64,000 nucleotides of DNA from Eubacterium sp. 1001713B170207_170306_E7 (GCF_015547515.1 NZ_JADMVE010000006.1:204609-268608), one strand, 5' to 3'. Shown: positions 16,644 to 24,123, counted from the stretch's first letter. The notes: a model not told the origin generated them from the sequence alone. A program made the numbers and translations.

Positions 16644-17534
16644 ATGAATAATCAAATAAATGAAAAGCAAATATTAGAAGCGGTTATGAAAGTTTTGGGC
16701 GAAAGCAAAAACAATAATACTTCTCTTTTAACAGAATCCAGTAAAAATGAAGATCTGGTAGATATTACAGAAATAGATTTGCGTAAAGAGCTCTTGATAG
16801 ACCATCCCCAAAATGGAGAAATATATCTTCGCTTAAAAAGCAGAACGCCCGCAAGACTTGGCATTGGAAAAGCCGGTCCGCGTTATAAAACATCTACGAT
16901 GCTGAGAATACGCGCTGATCTTGCTGCTGCGCGCGATGCCGTTCAAACAATGGTTTCTCCAGAATTTATTGATGATCTGAAGTTGCCAGTAGTTAAAACA
17001 AAGGCAGAAGATAAAGCTCAGTATTTACTACGTCCAGATTTGGGAAGAATTTTCGATGAAGAAAACACGAAAATCATGAAGGAACGCTTAAAACAAAATC
17101 CAGATGTTCAAATTGTCATTGGTGATGGGCTTAGTTCCACAGCGATTGAGGCAAATATCCGTGAAATACTGCCGGCGTTAGAACAAGGGTTGAATTCCTT
17201 TGGTGTTGATCCCGGAACACCGGTTTTTGTTGAATACTCCCGTGTGGGAGCAGGTGATTTTATCGCTGAAACCGTTGGCGCAAAACTGGTTTTAATTCTT
17301 ATCGGAGAAAGGCCAGGGGTGGCTTCATCAGAGAGTATGAGTTGCTATATGACGTATAATCCAAAAGTAGGTATGATGGAATCTGGAAGAACTGTTATTT
17401 CTAATATACATCAGCATGGAACACCTCCTGCTGAGGCAGGTGCGCATATTGCGGAACTTGTCAATACCATGTTACGTGAAAAGAAAAGCGGTGTTGATTT
17501 AGTCGTTGAATCGAATAAGACAACAGTCTGTTAA
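16644..17534 (+). CDS. eutC: Ethanolamine ammonia-lyase small subunit
   Basis: Small subunit, 296 residues, completing the cobalamin-binding lyase with EutB. RTPARLGIGKAGPRYKT, VIGDGLSSTAIEANI and VGAGDFIAETVGAKLVLILIGERPG are family hallmarks. The first 20 residues (NEKQILEAVMKVLGE) form a short amphipathic helix followed by a variable linker. This is the typical encapsulation peptide that targets EutC to a microcompartment, although only one shell gene is in this cluster. Confidence 0.97.
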   Translation: MNNQINEKQILEAVMKVLGESKNNNTSLLTESSKNEDLVDITEIDLRKELLIDHPQNGEIYLRLKSRTPARLGIGKAGPRYKTSTMLRIRADLAAARDAVQTMVSPEFIDDLKLPVVKTKAEDKAQYLLRPDLGRIFDEENTKIMKERLKQNPDVQIVIGDGLSSTAIEANIREILPALEQGLNSFGVDPGTPVFVEYSRVGAGDFIAETVGAKLVLILIGERPGVASSESMSCYMTYNPKVGMMESGRTVISNIHQHGTPPAEAGAHIAELVNTMLREKKSGVDLVVESNKTTVC

Positions 17535-17546
17535 AGGGAGTTTAAA

Positions 17547-18200
17547 ATGAAAGGTGATCGTATTAAAACTTATGTCTTAAGTCAAAAGCTAATTCCTAAT
17601 GTTGATAAAGACATGTTTAAAGAACTAAAATTGCCGGATAATCACCGCAGTATTGGAATTTTTACAGCGGATAACGATGACGCAGCTTTTATCGCAATGG
17701 ATGATGCTACTAAAAAAGCAAATATTCAGGTTGCTTATGCAGAATCAACCTATGGTGGTGGAAGTTGTGCCTGGTCAAAATATGGTGGAGAAGTTATAGG
17801 CATTATTTCGGGCCCGTCCCCAGATGATGTGCGAAGTGGTCTGAACTATATCAAAGAATTTATTGAAACAAAATCTTCCCTTTACAGTGTAAATGAGGAT
17901 GATTCGGTTGTATATTATGCTTATAATATATCGAGAATTGGTAAATTTTACGCAAACTCTCTTGGACTGGAGGAAGGGACATCTCTTGCTTATGTGGCGT
18001 CTGCACCTCTGGAGTCGATGTATGCTCTGGACGCTGCGCTTAAAGCAGCAAATGTTCATGTGGCTGAATTTTGGGGGCCGCCAACAGTTACTAACTGCGG
18101 AGGAGCTCTTTTAACAGGAACACAGTCTGCCTGTAAAGCAGCAGTGGATGCTTTTGCCAATGCTGTCGCGTTTGCAGTGGATCGGCCGCTTGAGATTTAA
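17547..18200 (+). CDS. eutL: Ethanolamine microcompartment shell protein EutL
   Basis: A 217-residue tandem-BMC shell protein that forms pseudohexameric trimers with a gated pore. Two BMC-like halves are visible (residues about 1-110 and 115-217), with STYGGGSCAWSKYGGEVIGIISGP in the first and TNCGGALLTGTQSACKAA in the second, both usual for EutL. It is the only shell gene in the element. The canonical hexamer genes eutM/N/S/K, which normally follow or precede, are missing, and eutH starts only 19 bp later. Confidence 0.95.
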   Translation: MKGDRIKTYVLSQKLIPNVDKDMFKELKLPDNHRSIGIFTADNDDAAFIAMDDATKKANIQVAYAESTYGGGSCAWSKYGGEVIGIISGPSPDDVRSGLNYIKEFIETKSSLYSVNEDDSVVYYAYNISRIGKFYANSLGLEEGTSLAYVASAPLESMYALDAALKAANVHVAEFWGPPTVTNCGGALLTGTQSACKAAVDAFANAVAFAVDRPLEI

Positions 18201-18219
18201 AGGAATGGGGGAGTAAACT

Positions 18220-19326
18220 ATGAGTGTTAGTACAATTATTATTTATATCATGGTGGCTTTTATGTTTTGGGGAGCCATTGATAAAGTTTTTTTGAATAAT
18301 CGCTTTGGGTATGGGGCACAGTTTGAAGAAGGCATAAACACAATGGGGCCACTTGCAATGTCTATGGTAGGGATTATGTGTCTAGCGCCTGTTATCGGAA
18401 ATATTTTAACACCTATTGTCGCGCCTGCTTTTAATTTAATTGGTGCAGATCCGGCAATGTTTTCTGGATCACTATTAGCAATTGACATGGGAGGATTTCC
18501 GCTTGCACAGGTCATGACATCAAATCAGGACATTGTAGTTCTTTCGGGTATTTTGCTTGCGTCCATGCTGGGGTGTACCATTGTTTTCTCGATTCCGGTA
18601 TCTTTGAGTATTGTGGAAGAAAAAGATAAAACTTTTTTGGCAAAAGGTATGATGATTGGTATTATATCCATTCCCTTCGGAACTTTTATTGGTGCCATGA
18701 TTGCAGGCATACCGGTATTGTTGACATTGATCAATATTGTACCTGCGGCTTTACTCTCCATACTTCTGGCTATTGGATTATGGAAAATTCCAAATGGTTT
18801 GCTCAAAGGCTTCAGTGTATTTTCTAAAATTATTACGATCATTATTGTAATGTCTTTTGCATGCGCGATTGTCGAGGGACTGACAGGAATCGTTATTATT
18901 CCAGGAATGGACCCGATCGGTCCACAACTTGAAATTATCGGAACAATTGCTATTACTTTAGCAGGCGCTTATCCACTCGTGCATTTCATTACAACAACGA
19001 TGTCAAAACTTTTATCAAAATTTGGGAAAATTTTGGGTGTCAACGATATTGCAGTGGCTGGGATGATTGCAGCACTGGCAAACAGTATTCCAACCTTTGG
19101 AATGGTTAAGGATATGGATAATCGAGGAAAGGTTATTGCAATTGCTTTTGCTGTCCCAGCAGTAGCAGCATTGGGCGATCATTTAGGATATGTCTCTGCC
19201 AACGCACCGGAGTATCTTTTACCTTTAGTTATTGGAAAAGTTGCAGCAGGTATTATTGCTGTCCTGGTTGCCCTGCTATTTTTAAAGAATGATAAAAATG
19301 AAGCAATTAAAGTGGAAGGAGAATAA
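18220..19326 (+). CDS. eutH: Ethanolamine transporter/permease EutH
   Basis: Integral membrane protein of 368 residues with about ten hydrophobic segments, which brings in ethanolamine when the external concentration or pH is low. AIDKVFLNNRFGYGAQFEEGINTMGPLAMSM at the N-terminus and ANSIPTFGMVKDMDNRGKV near residue 285 are EutH-specific. GGGGGAG lies upstream of the ATG. It is co-directional with eutL and eutQ in one transcript. Confidence 0.95.
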   Translation: MSVSTIIIYIMVAFMFWGAIDKVFLNNRFGYGAQFEEGINTMGPLAMSMVGIMCLAPVIGNILTPIVAPAFNLIGADPAMFSGSLLAIDMGGFPLAQVMTSNQDIVVLSGILLASMLGCTIVFSIPVSLSIVEEKDKTFLAKGMMIGIISIPFGTFIGAMIAGIPVLLTLINIVPAALLSILLAIGLWKIPNGLLKGFSVFSKIITIIIVMSFACAIVEGLTGIVIIPGMDPIGPQLEIIGTIAITLAGAYPLVHFITTTMSKLLSKFGKILGVNDIAVAGMIAALANSIPTFGMVKDMDNRGKVIAIAFAVPAVAALGDHLGYVSANAPEYLLPLVIGKVAAGIIAVLVALLFLKNDKNEAIKVEGE

Positions 19327-19327
19327 A

Positions 19328-19774
19328 ATGGATGATAAACAAATATATGAAATTATTCATAAAGTATTAGATGAATTGACAGATAATACAATTAAAAATG
19401 AAGCTTTGGAATTTGAAAAAAAGGTTGATGAGAGTGGTGTGCTCTGTGTAAAAACGGATACCGTAAAGCCTGAACCTTTCGATACTGGAAAATCCGGCGA
19501 TAAAGTATTTTTAAAAGATATTGTTACATTAAACGAAAGTCCGCGTCTGGGAGCCGGAGTAATGGAAATGGATCATACAACATTCGACTGGACACTCGGG
19601 TATGATGAGTTTGACTATATCATAGAAGGCACGCTATGTATCAATATAAATGGCCGCTCCATTATTGGGAATAAAGGTGATGTTATTTTTATTCCCAAGG
19701 GGTCTTCAATTCAGTTTTCAGCTCCACAATTTGCAAGATTTGTTTATATCACTTATCCTGCGGATTGGCAATAG
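19328..19774 (+). CDS. eutQ: Ethanolamine utilisation protein EutQ (cupin acetate kinase family)
   Basis: A 148-residue cupin-fold protein. EutQ proteins were reported to have acetate kinase activity and to be needed in anaerobic ethanolamine use. The cupin core is GAGVMEMDHTTFDWTLGYDEFDYIIEGTL with IGNKGDVIFIPKGSSIQF. The N-terminal helix DDKQIYEIIHKVLDELTD resembles a microcompartment-targeting peptide. It is shorter than the roughly 230-residue enterobacterial EutQ because the N-terminal extension is reduced. The start at 19328 follows GGAAGGAG; codons upstream in frame belong to eutH DNA. It is the last eut gene before a terminator. Confidence 0.88.
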   Translation: MDDKQIYEIIHKVLDELTDNTIKNEALEFEKKVDESGVLCVKTDTVKPEPFDTGKSGDKVFLKDIVTLNESPRLGAGVMEMDHTTFDWTLGYDEFDYIIEGTLCININGRSIIGNKGDVIFIPKGSSIQFSAPQFARFVYITYPADWQ

Positions 19775-19804
19775 AGTTTGAAATAATAGTTATTCCTCTT
19801 AAAT

Positions 19805-19835
19805 CAGGGTCAATCTTTTGGCCCTGGATTTTTTT
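19805..19835 (+). terminator. Terminator of the eut operon
   Basis: CAGGG and CCCTG arms separated by 12 nt, followed by GATTTTTTT. It lies 30 bp after eutQ and separates it from the unknown gene at 19905. Confidence 0.75.
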
Positions 19836-19904
19836 AAACCTATATTTTCTTTTAATGCGTAATGGCGTAAAATTCGAATGGTGAATTTGTCGGAAGGTGA
19901 GAAG

Positions 19905-20381
19905 ATGAAACAAGAACAAAAATTTGCTAATGATTATATTGATAATTGGTATTCTAAATTTTTCATCCGAAATTTTGGTGACAAAAAAGGTCAGGATATT
20001 TTTGGTTTGTTTATAAATGAATATGTAAAATTAGTGGATATAGAAAATAAAGCTCATAATTACTTTGATAGAGAAACCCTGGGAATTGTCGCTCTTTACC
20101 ATACATTGGTAATTAAAAAAATCGAATGGGAATTTGTAGAGCCAATGATTAAGGAAACGATGAAATTTTACATGGATACTAGAAAAAGTAAGTATATTGA
20201 ATATTGTGTAAATGTAGACCATTCGTCGATTCCGGATTTTTGGGGACAGTATAAAAGAAATAGAAGTTTAGAAAACACCAGTTTTTCTGTGAGTGTTCCA
20301 TTAAATATGTTAAAAAGACATAATTGTGTGGTACTTCTTCCCCTATTTGATGAAATTGAAAAAAATTACCAGTATAGCTGA
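19905..20381 (+). CDS. Unknown protein at the right end of the element
   Basis: A 158-residue AT-rich reading frame (KQEQKFANDYIDNWYSKF at the start, LLPLFDEIEKNYQYS at the end). It has no signal peptide or transmembrane helix, is rich in aromatic residues and contains no motif I can name. GGAAGGTGAG lies just before the ATG at 19905; an in-frame ATG at 19878 lacks a ribosome-binding site. It has its own position between the eut terminator and attR, so it may be a separately transcribed cargo gene. Function unknown. Confidence 0.6.
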   Translation: MKQEQKFANDYIDNWYSKFFIRNFGDKKGQDIFGLFINEYVKLVDIENKAHNYFDRETLGIVALYHTLVIKKIEWEFVEPMIKETMKFYMDTRKSKYIEYCVNVDHSSIPDFWGQYKRNRSLENTSFSVSVPLNMLKRHNCVVLLPLFDEIEKNYQYS

Positions 20382-20547
20382 AATATAATTACACAAAAGA
20401 AAACAGGTAAAATATATTGATTTGCCGAAAAGATTGTGAAAGAGTTTCTAGATATCAAAAATACAATAGTAATAGATTGTTATAAGAAGAACTACATCGC
20501 CCAGAACATAAAACACACAAGCAACAAATCCTATAGAAAAACAAGCA

Positions 20548-20563
20548 TTTCAGGGCCTTTACA
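20548..20563. repeat. Right inner inverted motif of the element
   Basis: TTTCAGGGCCTTTACA is the inverted counterpart of 5972-5987 (15 of 16 positions) and runs into attR. Confidence 0.6.
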
Positions 20564-20572
20564 GTTCTCAAA
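20561..20572 (+). repeat. attR, right attachment core
   Basis: ACAGTTCTCAAA, identical to attL at 5911-5922. Right of it the host sequence continues with the native end of rpsI. Confidence 0.9.
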
Positions 20573-20579
20573 ACGTTAA
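20562..20579 (+). pseudogene. Displaced native 3' end of rpsI
   Basis: CAG TTC TCA AAA CGT TAA encodes QFSKR-stop, the original S9 tail, cut off from its gene by the element. The codons for K and R differ from those now used in the rebuilt gene (AAG AGA). The original rpsI terminator follows at 20609. Confidence 0.9.
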
Positions 20580-20608
20580 CAAAGAGATAATTATACCGAT
20601 ATCACAAA

Positions 20609-20635
20609 GCCCCGGATTTTATGCCGGGGTTTTTT
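20609..20635 (+). terminator. Native rpsI terminator, displaced
   Basis: CCCCGG and CCGGGG arms around ATTTTATG with TTTTTT. Its place directly after the orphan rpsI tail shows it ended the rplM-rpsI operon before the insertion. Confidence 0.88.
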
Positions 20636-20667
20636 ATATCAAAGTCGTTTTGATTTTTCTAAAGGCA

Positions 20668-20718
20668 TGCTCAAAAGACTCAAAACCCAATTTTCAGAGG
20701 TTTTGAGTCTTTTGAGCA
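20668..20718. repeat. Intergenic palindrome, copy 1 (full)
   Basis: TGCTCAAAAGACTCAAAAC and its inverted copy, separated by about 13 nt. First of a family of seven full and two half copies, all in intergenic DNA of the backbone and none inside the integrated element. Confidence 0.85.
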
Positions 20719-20755
20719 GGGGGCAGGAAAATAAAAAATAATGGGCAGGGCATTC

Positions 20756-20784
20756 TTGAAAAATTAAAAATCAAGTGTTATAAT
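20756..20784 (+). promoter_or_regulatory. Promoter upstream of the DUF2798 gene
   Basis: TTGAAA (20756-20761), 17-bp spacer, TATAAT (20779-20784). Confidence 0.75.
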
Positions 20785-20790
20785 AAACCC

Positions 20791-20848
20791 AGATTAGCGA
20801 GTAGTGCACGTCACGTAAGTCCAGTTGACGCCACGGCTCGCTTTTTTT
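20791..20848 (+). ncRNA. Compact hairpin leader or small RNA ending in a terminator
   Basis: Transcription from the promoter should start about where a segmented hairpin begins. AGCGAG (20796-20801) pairs with CTCGCT (20837-20842), GTG with CAC, and CGTCA (20809-20813) with TGACG (20826-20830), around a 12-nt loop. Seven T follow. The product would be a 55-60 nt RNA, either a stand-alone small RNA or a transcription attenuator for the next gene. I cannot match it to a named riboswitch class. Confidence 0.55.
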
Positions 20849-20872
20849 ATTTTCAGAATAAGGAGTGATTTT

Positions 20873-21364
20873 ATGCCAAAAACAAAATTACAGGAGATTG
20901 TTTACGCGGTTTTAATGACCTTTTTCATGGTGCTGGCCATGGAATTTTATAATACCGGGCTGCGCATGGGGGGAATGACCAACGAGGGATTCTTTATGGC
21001 CTTTGAGGAAATGCGGATAATGGTGCCGGTTTGCTTTGTGATGGGCTATTTTTTCATGGACCGGATCGCCCCCAAAATCGCCTTTAAAATGGTAACGCCG
21101 GGTGAGGACAAGGAAATATTCTGCGTGATTGTCCGGGCCGCGGTAACGGTCTGTCTGATGTGCCCGGTGATGAGTTTCTGGGCAACCCTGATTTTTAAGC
21201 AGCCGGGTGTGCAGTTTTTGGCCGTCTGGCTGGAGACCATTGTCATCAACTTCCCCATGGCCCTCTGCTGGCAGGTTTTCTTCTGCGGGCCGCTGGTACG
21301 GTTTTTATTCCGGACGATTTTTAAGGGGCAGCTTGAAAAGCAGGCGGTGGAATTGCAGGAGTAG
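20873..21364 (+). CDS. DUF2798 family membrane protein
   Basis: A 163-residue protein with four hydrophobic segments arranged as two similar halves, as in DUF2798 proteins (LQEIVYAVLMTFFMVLAMEFYN in the first, VRAAVTVCLMCPVMSFWATL in the second). Its role is unknown; it is predicted to sit in the cytoplasmic membrane. AAGGAG is 8 bp before the ATG at 20873. Codons further upstream overlap the hairpin leader and are not coding. It is monocistronic and its expression is probably conditioned by the leader. Confidence 0.8.
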   Translation: MPKTKLQEIVYAVLMTFFMVLAMEFYNTGLRMGGMTNEGFFMAFEEMRIMVPVCFVMGYFFMDRIAPKIAFKMVTPGEDKEIFCVIVRAAVTVCLMCPVMSFWATLIFKQPGVQFLAVWLETIVINFPMALCWQVFFCGPLVRFLFRTIFKGQLEKQAVELQE

Positions 21365-21452
21365 AGGTCTCTTTATCAGTAAAGAGACGCCTTAGGCTGT
21401 CAAAAAAGTGGCATAGAGGAGACTATGTCGATTAAGTTTTTTTGACGCGCTG

Positions 21453-21490
21453 AAGCCCGTATCCTTTAAAAAGGGATATGGGCTTTTTTA
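21453..21490. terminator. Bidirectional terminator between DUF2798 and fliB-like genes
   Basis: AGCCCGTATCC pairs with GGGATATGGGCT, with TTTTTT on the plus side and A-rich sequence on the other. Another hairpin without T-run (GTCTCTTTA/TAAAGAGAC) lies at 21368-21389. Confidence 0.75.
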
Positions 21491-21496
21491 TGGGGC

Positions 21497-22642
21497 TCAC
21501 ATTGCCATCAGCAGCCCCGTCAGCGCGGGAGGACTCAGCTCGGGGTCGCGGGTCAGGTGGTCACTCAGAAGGGCCTGATTTGGGATGGAATGCTCGATTT
21601 CGCGGGAGTAAGCGCAAAAGATGGCCTGGTGCTCCTTTTCGGACAGGGTGCGGCTGTTTTCGAGCCATTGGCGCTGTGAGAGCGCGTAGACGGCCAGGAC
21701 GGCCAGGGCGGTGTGCTGAATTTGCAGCAGGGGCTCGCAGGACCAGGCGCAGTCCATGAAGTAGCGGAACAGATGGTACACGCTTAAATGCTCGTAATAA
21801 TGGGCGTGAAGGTCCTGAAACCCGGCGTTGTCGAACCGGTTGGGCGCTGTTCTGAAGTGTGCCTGCACCTTTTCCAGCTGCCGGGTGAAGCTGGTCTGAC
21901 GGTGCTCGCATTGGCCGAGGCAGCGGAAGAGGGCCTCAAAGGTATCATGGGGCTTCGGGCCTTCGGGCCGGGGCGCGCTCCGCAGGGCGGACAGGGTACG
22001 GCTAAGCTGTTTATCATCCGAAAAGGTGGTGTACAGGGTATTTTCCGCAGCATCATCAGATATAAACAGCAGGGCGGTGAGCCGGGTGGCGAACTGGAGC
22101 AGCAGGGCCAGGCGCTCAAAGATTGTGAAGCGGCGGTTTTGCAGCAGAGTACGGCCAAGGTGCCGGGCTCTGAGCATGCGCGCGCAGAAAAGCGGATCGA
22201 GCTCAGGCTCGTAACCGGTAGGTCCGTCGTTCTGGGAGGTCACAAAGCCCATAGGCGCAGGATCGGACAGCATGAGCCGGGCGGCCTCTGGGCAGGACAG
22301 GGAAAGGCCCGCCTCCTGGAGGTTTCCATAGTTCGCATAAAAGCGCGGGTAGAGGCGGCAGGTCTCGCTCAGGGCGTCCTCGCCCAGGGCGATATGGATA
22401 TCGCAGAGATCTTTATGGTTGAGAAAGGGACAGCGGCCGGTCGGGTTGATGAAAATGCAGTCACCGTCCGCATCCAGGGTCATGGCGTCCCGGAGCCGCT
22501 TGCCGATGGCGCCCCCGGCGCTCTGGTAAAGCTGTTCGGCGGCCGGGTCGATGACCACCTCCCAGCCTGCGCAGCAGGTATCCGGGCAGGCTCCGGCCAG
22601 GCACCGGAAGGTATTAAAGGTTTCGGGTGTTTGAAAATTCAT
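21497..22642 (-). CDS. FliB-family flagellin lysine-N-methylase-like protein
   Basis: A 381-residue protein of the YkgJ/FliB family. The N-terminal cysteine cluster C14, C19, C23, C24 (FRCLAGACPDTCCAGW), then GRCPFLNHKDLCDIH and ETCRLYPRFY, form the metal/Fe-S binding core. FliB methylates lysines of flagellin in Salmonella. No flagellar genes occur here, so another substrate is possible. GGAG lies 6 bp before the ATG. The gene is convergent with DUF2798 and divergent from the membrane/kinase fusion. Confidence 0.85.
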   Translation of the reverse strand: MNFQTPETFNTFRCLAGACPDTCCAGWEVVIDPAAEQLYQSAGGAIGKRLRDAMTLDADGDCIFINPTGRCPFLNHKDLCDIHIALGEDALSETCRLYPRFYANYGNLQEAGLSLSCPEAARLMLSDPAPMGFVTSQNDGPTGYEPELDPLFCARMLRARHLGRTLLQNRRFTIFERLALLLQFATRLTALLFISDDAAENTLYTTFSDDKQLSRTLSALRSAPRPEGPKPHDTFEALFRCLGQCEHRQTSFTRQLEKVQAHFRTAPNRFDNAGFQDLHAHYYEHLSVYHLFRYFMDCAWSCEPLLQIQHTALAVLAVYALSQRQWLENSRTLSEKEHQAIFCAYSREIEHSIPNQALLSDHLTRDPELSPPALTGLLMAM

Positions 22643-22718
22643 GGGGTTCTCCTTTTTAACTGCCTTTATTATAGCAGAACCGGGGCATGTTTAAAAATAA
22701 AAACACGGCTGAACCGTC

Positions 22719-22765
22719 TTGACTTTTCAATGATTAGAAGTATAATAATTAGAGTTCTAATTATT
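22719..22765 (+). promoter_or_regulatory. Promoter with overlapping MarR-type operator
   Basis: TTGACT (22719-22724), 16-bp spacer, TATAAT (22741-22746). A perfect inverted repeat, AATAATTAGA-GT-TCTAATTATT (22744-22765), overlaps the -10 box. The second gene of the operon encodes a MarR regulator, so autorepression is likely. Confidence 0.8.
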
Positions 22766-22782
22766 GAGAAGGAGTGTGGAGA

Positions 22783-24123
22783 ATGACCGCAGGAGAAAAA
22801 ATGAAACGCTATATGGTCTTTACGATTGGGGTGCTCATCAACGCCTTTGGCATCAGCTTTATCACAAAGGCCAGCCTGGGGACCTCGCCGATTTCCAGCG
22901 TGCCCTATGTGCTGAGCCTGCGGTTTGAGCCGACGCTGGGTGAATTCTCATTCGTGCTCAACATGCTCTTCATTATTCTGGAGATCGCGCTGCTGCGCAG
23001 AAGCTTTGAGAAGATCCAGCTCCTGCAGATTGTGGTGAACGTGGTGTTCAGCTATTTCATTGATTTCAGCATGCTGCTGCTCGGAGGCTTAAACCCGGGG
23101 AACTATGCCATGAAGCTTGTGTTTCTGCTGGTCGGCTGCGCGATTCTGGCCTTTGGCATTACACTGGAGGTCTTTGCGGATGTGATCCTGGTGCCGGGCG
23201 AGGGGATTGTGAACGCCATCGCGGTGACCTTTAAGAAGCCCTTCGGGTCGGTCAAGGTGGGCTTTGACGTGACGCTGATGTCCACGGCCTGCATTCTGTC
23301 GCTGGTCTTTTTTCACGGGCTGCAGGGCATCCGGGAGGGAACGCTGATTTCAGCGCTGATTGTGGGCACGGTGGTCAGGTTTTACAGTAAACGTCTGGCC
23401 TTTCTAAAGGACTGGCTTTTTGGCGCGCGGGCGGCAGCCGGTGCGGCGGCGGACAAGCCCTGCCGCTGCCCGGTGATTACCGTCAGCCGGCAGTATGGCT
23501 GCGGCGGAAACGAGGTGGGCCGGCGTCTGGCCGGGGATTTGAAGATGGCCTTTTATGACGATGAGATCAGCCGTCTCACGGCCGCTGAGGGCGGCTACAC
23601 CAACCAGTATGTGGAGAAGGAGGAGCAGCGCTATACCAACAGCCTGCTCTACGACCTGGTGGCCTCCAATTATGCCATGGCGCCCGGAGAGGTGCCGCCG
23701 CTGGAGGCTCTGTTTGAAGTCCAGAGCCGGGTGATCCGCGCGCTTTCCTGCCAGGGCCCGTGTGTGATCATCGGGCGCTGCGCCGATTATGTGCTTAGGG
23801 ACCAGCCGGACGGTTTTCATGTTTACCTCAGCGCCAGCCTGGAGGACCGGGTCCGCCGGGTAATGGCAAAGGAACAGCTGGACGAGGCCCAGGCCAGACA
23901 GCGGATCGCGGAAAAGGACCGGGAGCGGACCAGCCATTATCAGCATTTTACCGGACGGACCTGGGGCGCCGCCGGGAATTACAGCCTGTCGGTGGACACC
24001 TCGGTTTTTGGCATTGAGGGGGCCGCCGAGTTGATTGAGCACGCCTTTGAGTGTGCCCGGAAAGGAAAAGAAAATGAACCAGAGCTTTCACAACCTGCTG
24101 TTTGTCAGCCAGAGTCTTTTTAG
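22783..24123 (+). CDS. Fusion of YczE/DUF6198-like membrane domain and cytidylate-kinase-like domain
   Basis: A 446-residue two-domain protein. Residues 1-205 are a membrane region with about five helices of the YczE/YitT-like type (NAFGISFITKASLGTSPISSVPYVLSL). Residues 225-440 resemble the cytidylate-kinase-like family, with a glycine-rich loop VSRQYGCGGNEVGRRLA, VIIGRCADYVL and the lid ERTSHYQHFTGRTWG. A soluble nucleotide-kinase fold tethered to a transporter-like membrane domain suggests substrate-coupled phosphorylation, which is inference. Start at 22783 with AAGGAG; an ATG at 22801 also has GGAG. It overlaps marR by 50 bp. Confidence 0.8.
   Translation: MTAGEKMKRYMVFTIGVLINAFGISFITKASLGTSPISSVPYVLSLRFEPTLGEFSFVLNMLFIILEIALLRRSFEKIQLLQIVVNVVFSYFIDFSMLLLGGLNPGNYAMKLVFLLVGCAILAFGITLEVFADVILVPGEGIVNAIAVTFKKPFGSVKVGFDVTLMSTACILSLVFFHGLQGIREGTLISALIVGTVVRFYSKRLAFLKDWLFGARAAAGAAADKPCRCPVITVSRQYGCGGNEVGRRLAGDLKMAFYDDEISRLTAAEGGYTNQYVEKEEQRYTNSLLYDLVASNYAMAPGEVPPLEALFEVQSRVIRALSCQGPCVIIGRCADYVLRDQPDGFHVYLSASLEDRVRRVMAKEQLDEAQARQRIAEKDRERTSHYQHFTGRTWGAAGNYSLSVDTSVFGIEGAAELIEHAFECARKGKENEPELSQPAVCQPESF

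Larger units (their letters stand above)
5911..20572 (+). mobile_element. Integrative mobilizable element in rpsI carrying an ethanolamine-utilisation regulon
   Basis: About 14.65 kb bounded by the 12-bp direct repeat ACAGTTCTCAAA. Contents in order: integrase, repressor, operator, two small DNA-binding proteins, RepA-like ATPase, candidate origin and oriT, MobC, relaxase, eutVW, eutABCLHQ, and an unknown gene. No type IV secretion genes, coupling protein or resistance gene are present, so it should move only with a helper. Base composition is clearly AT-richer than the flanking backbone, especially at 5930-9600 and 11340-20560. The rpsI tail and terminator immediately outside attR show the direction of insertion. 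Confidence 0.92.

Noticed and set aside
20421-20579. Open frame running through attR into the QFSKR tail
   Set aside because: About 50 codons without a start or ribosome-binding site; the in-frame junction is a by-product of the attachment site lying in the rpsI coding end.
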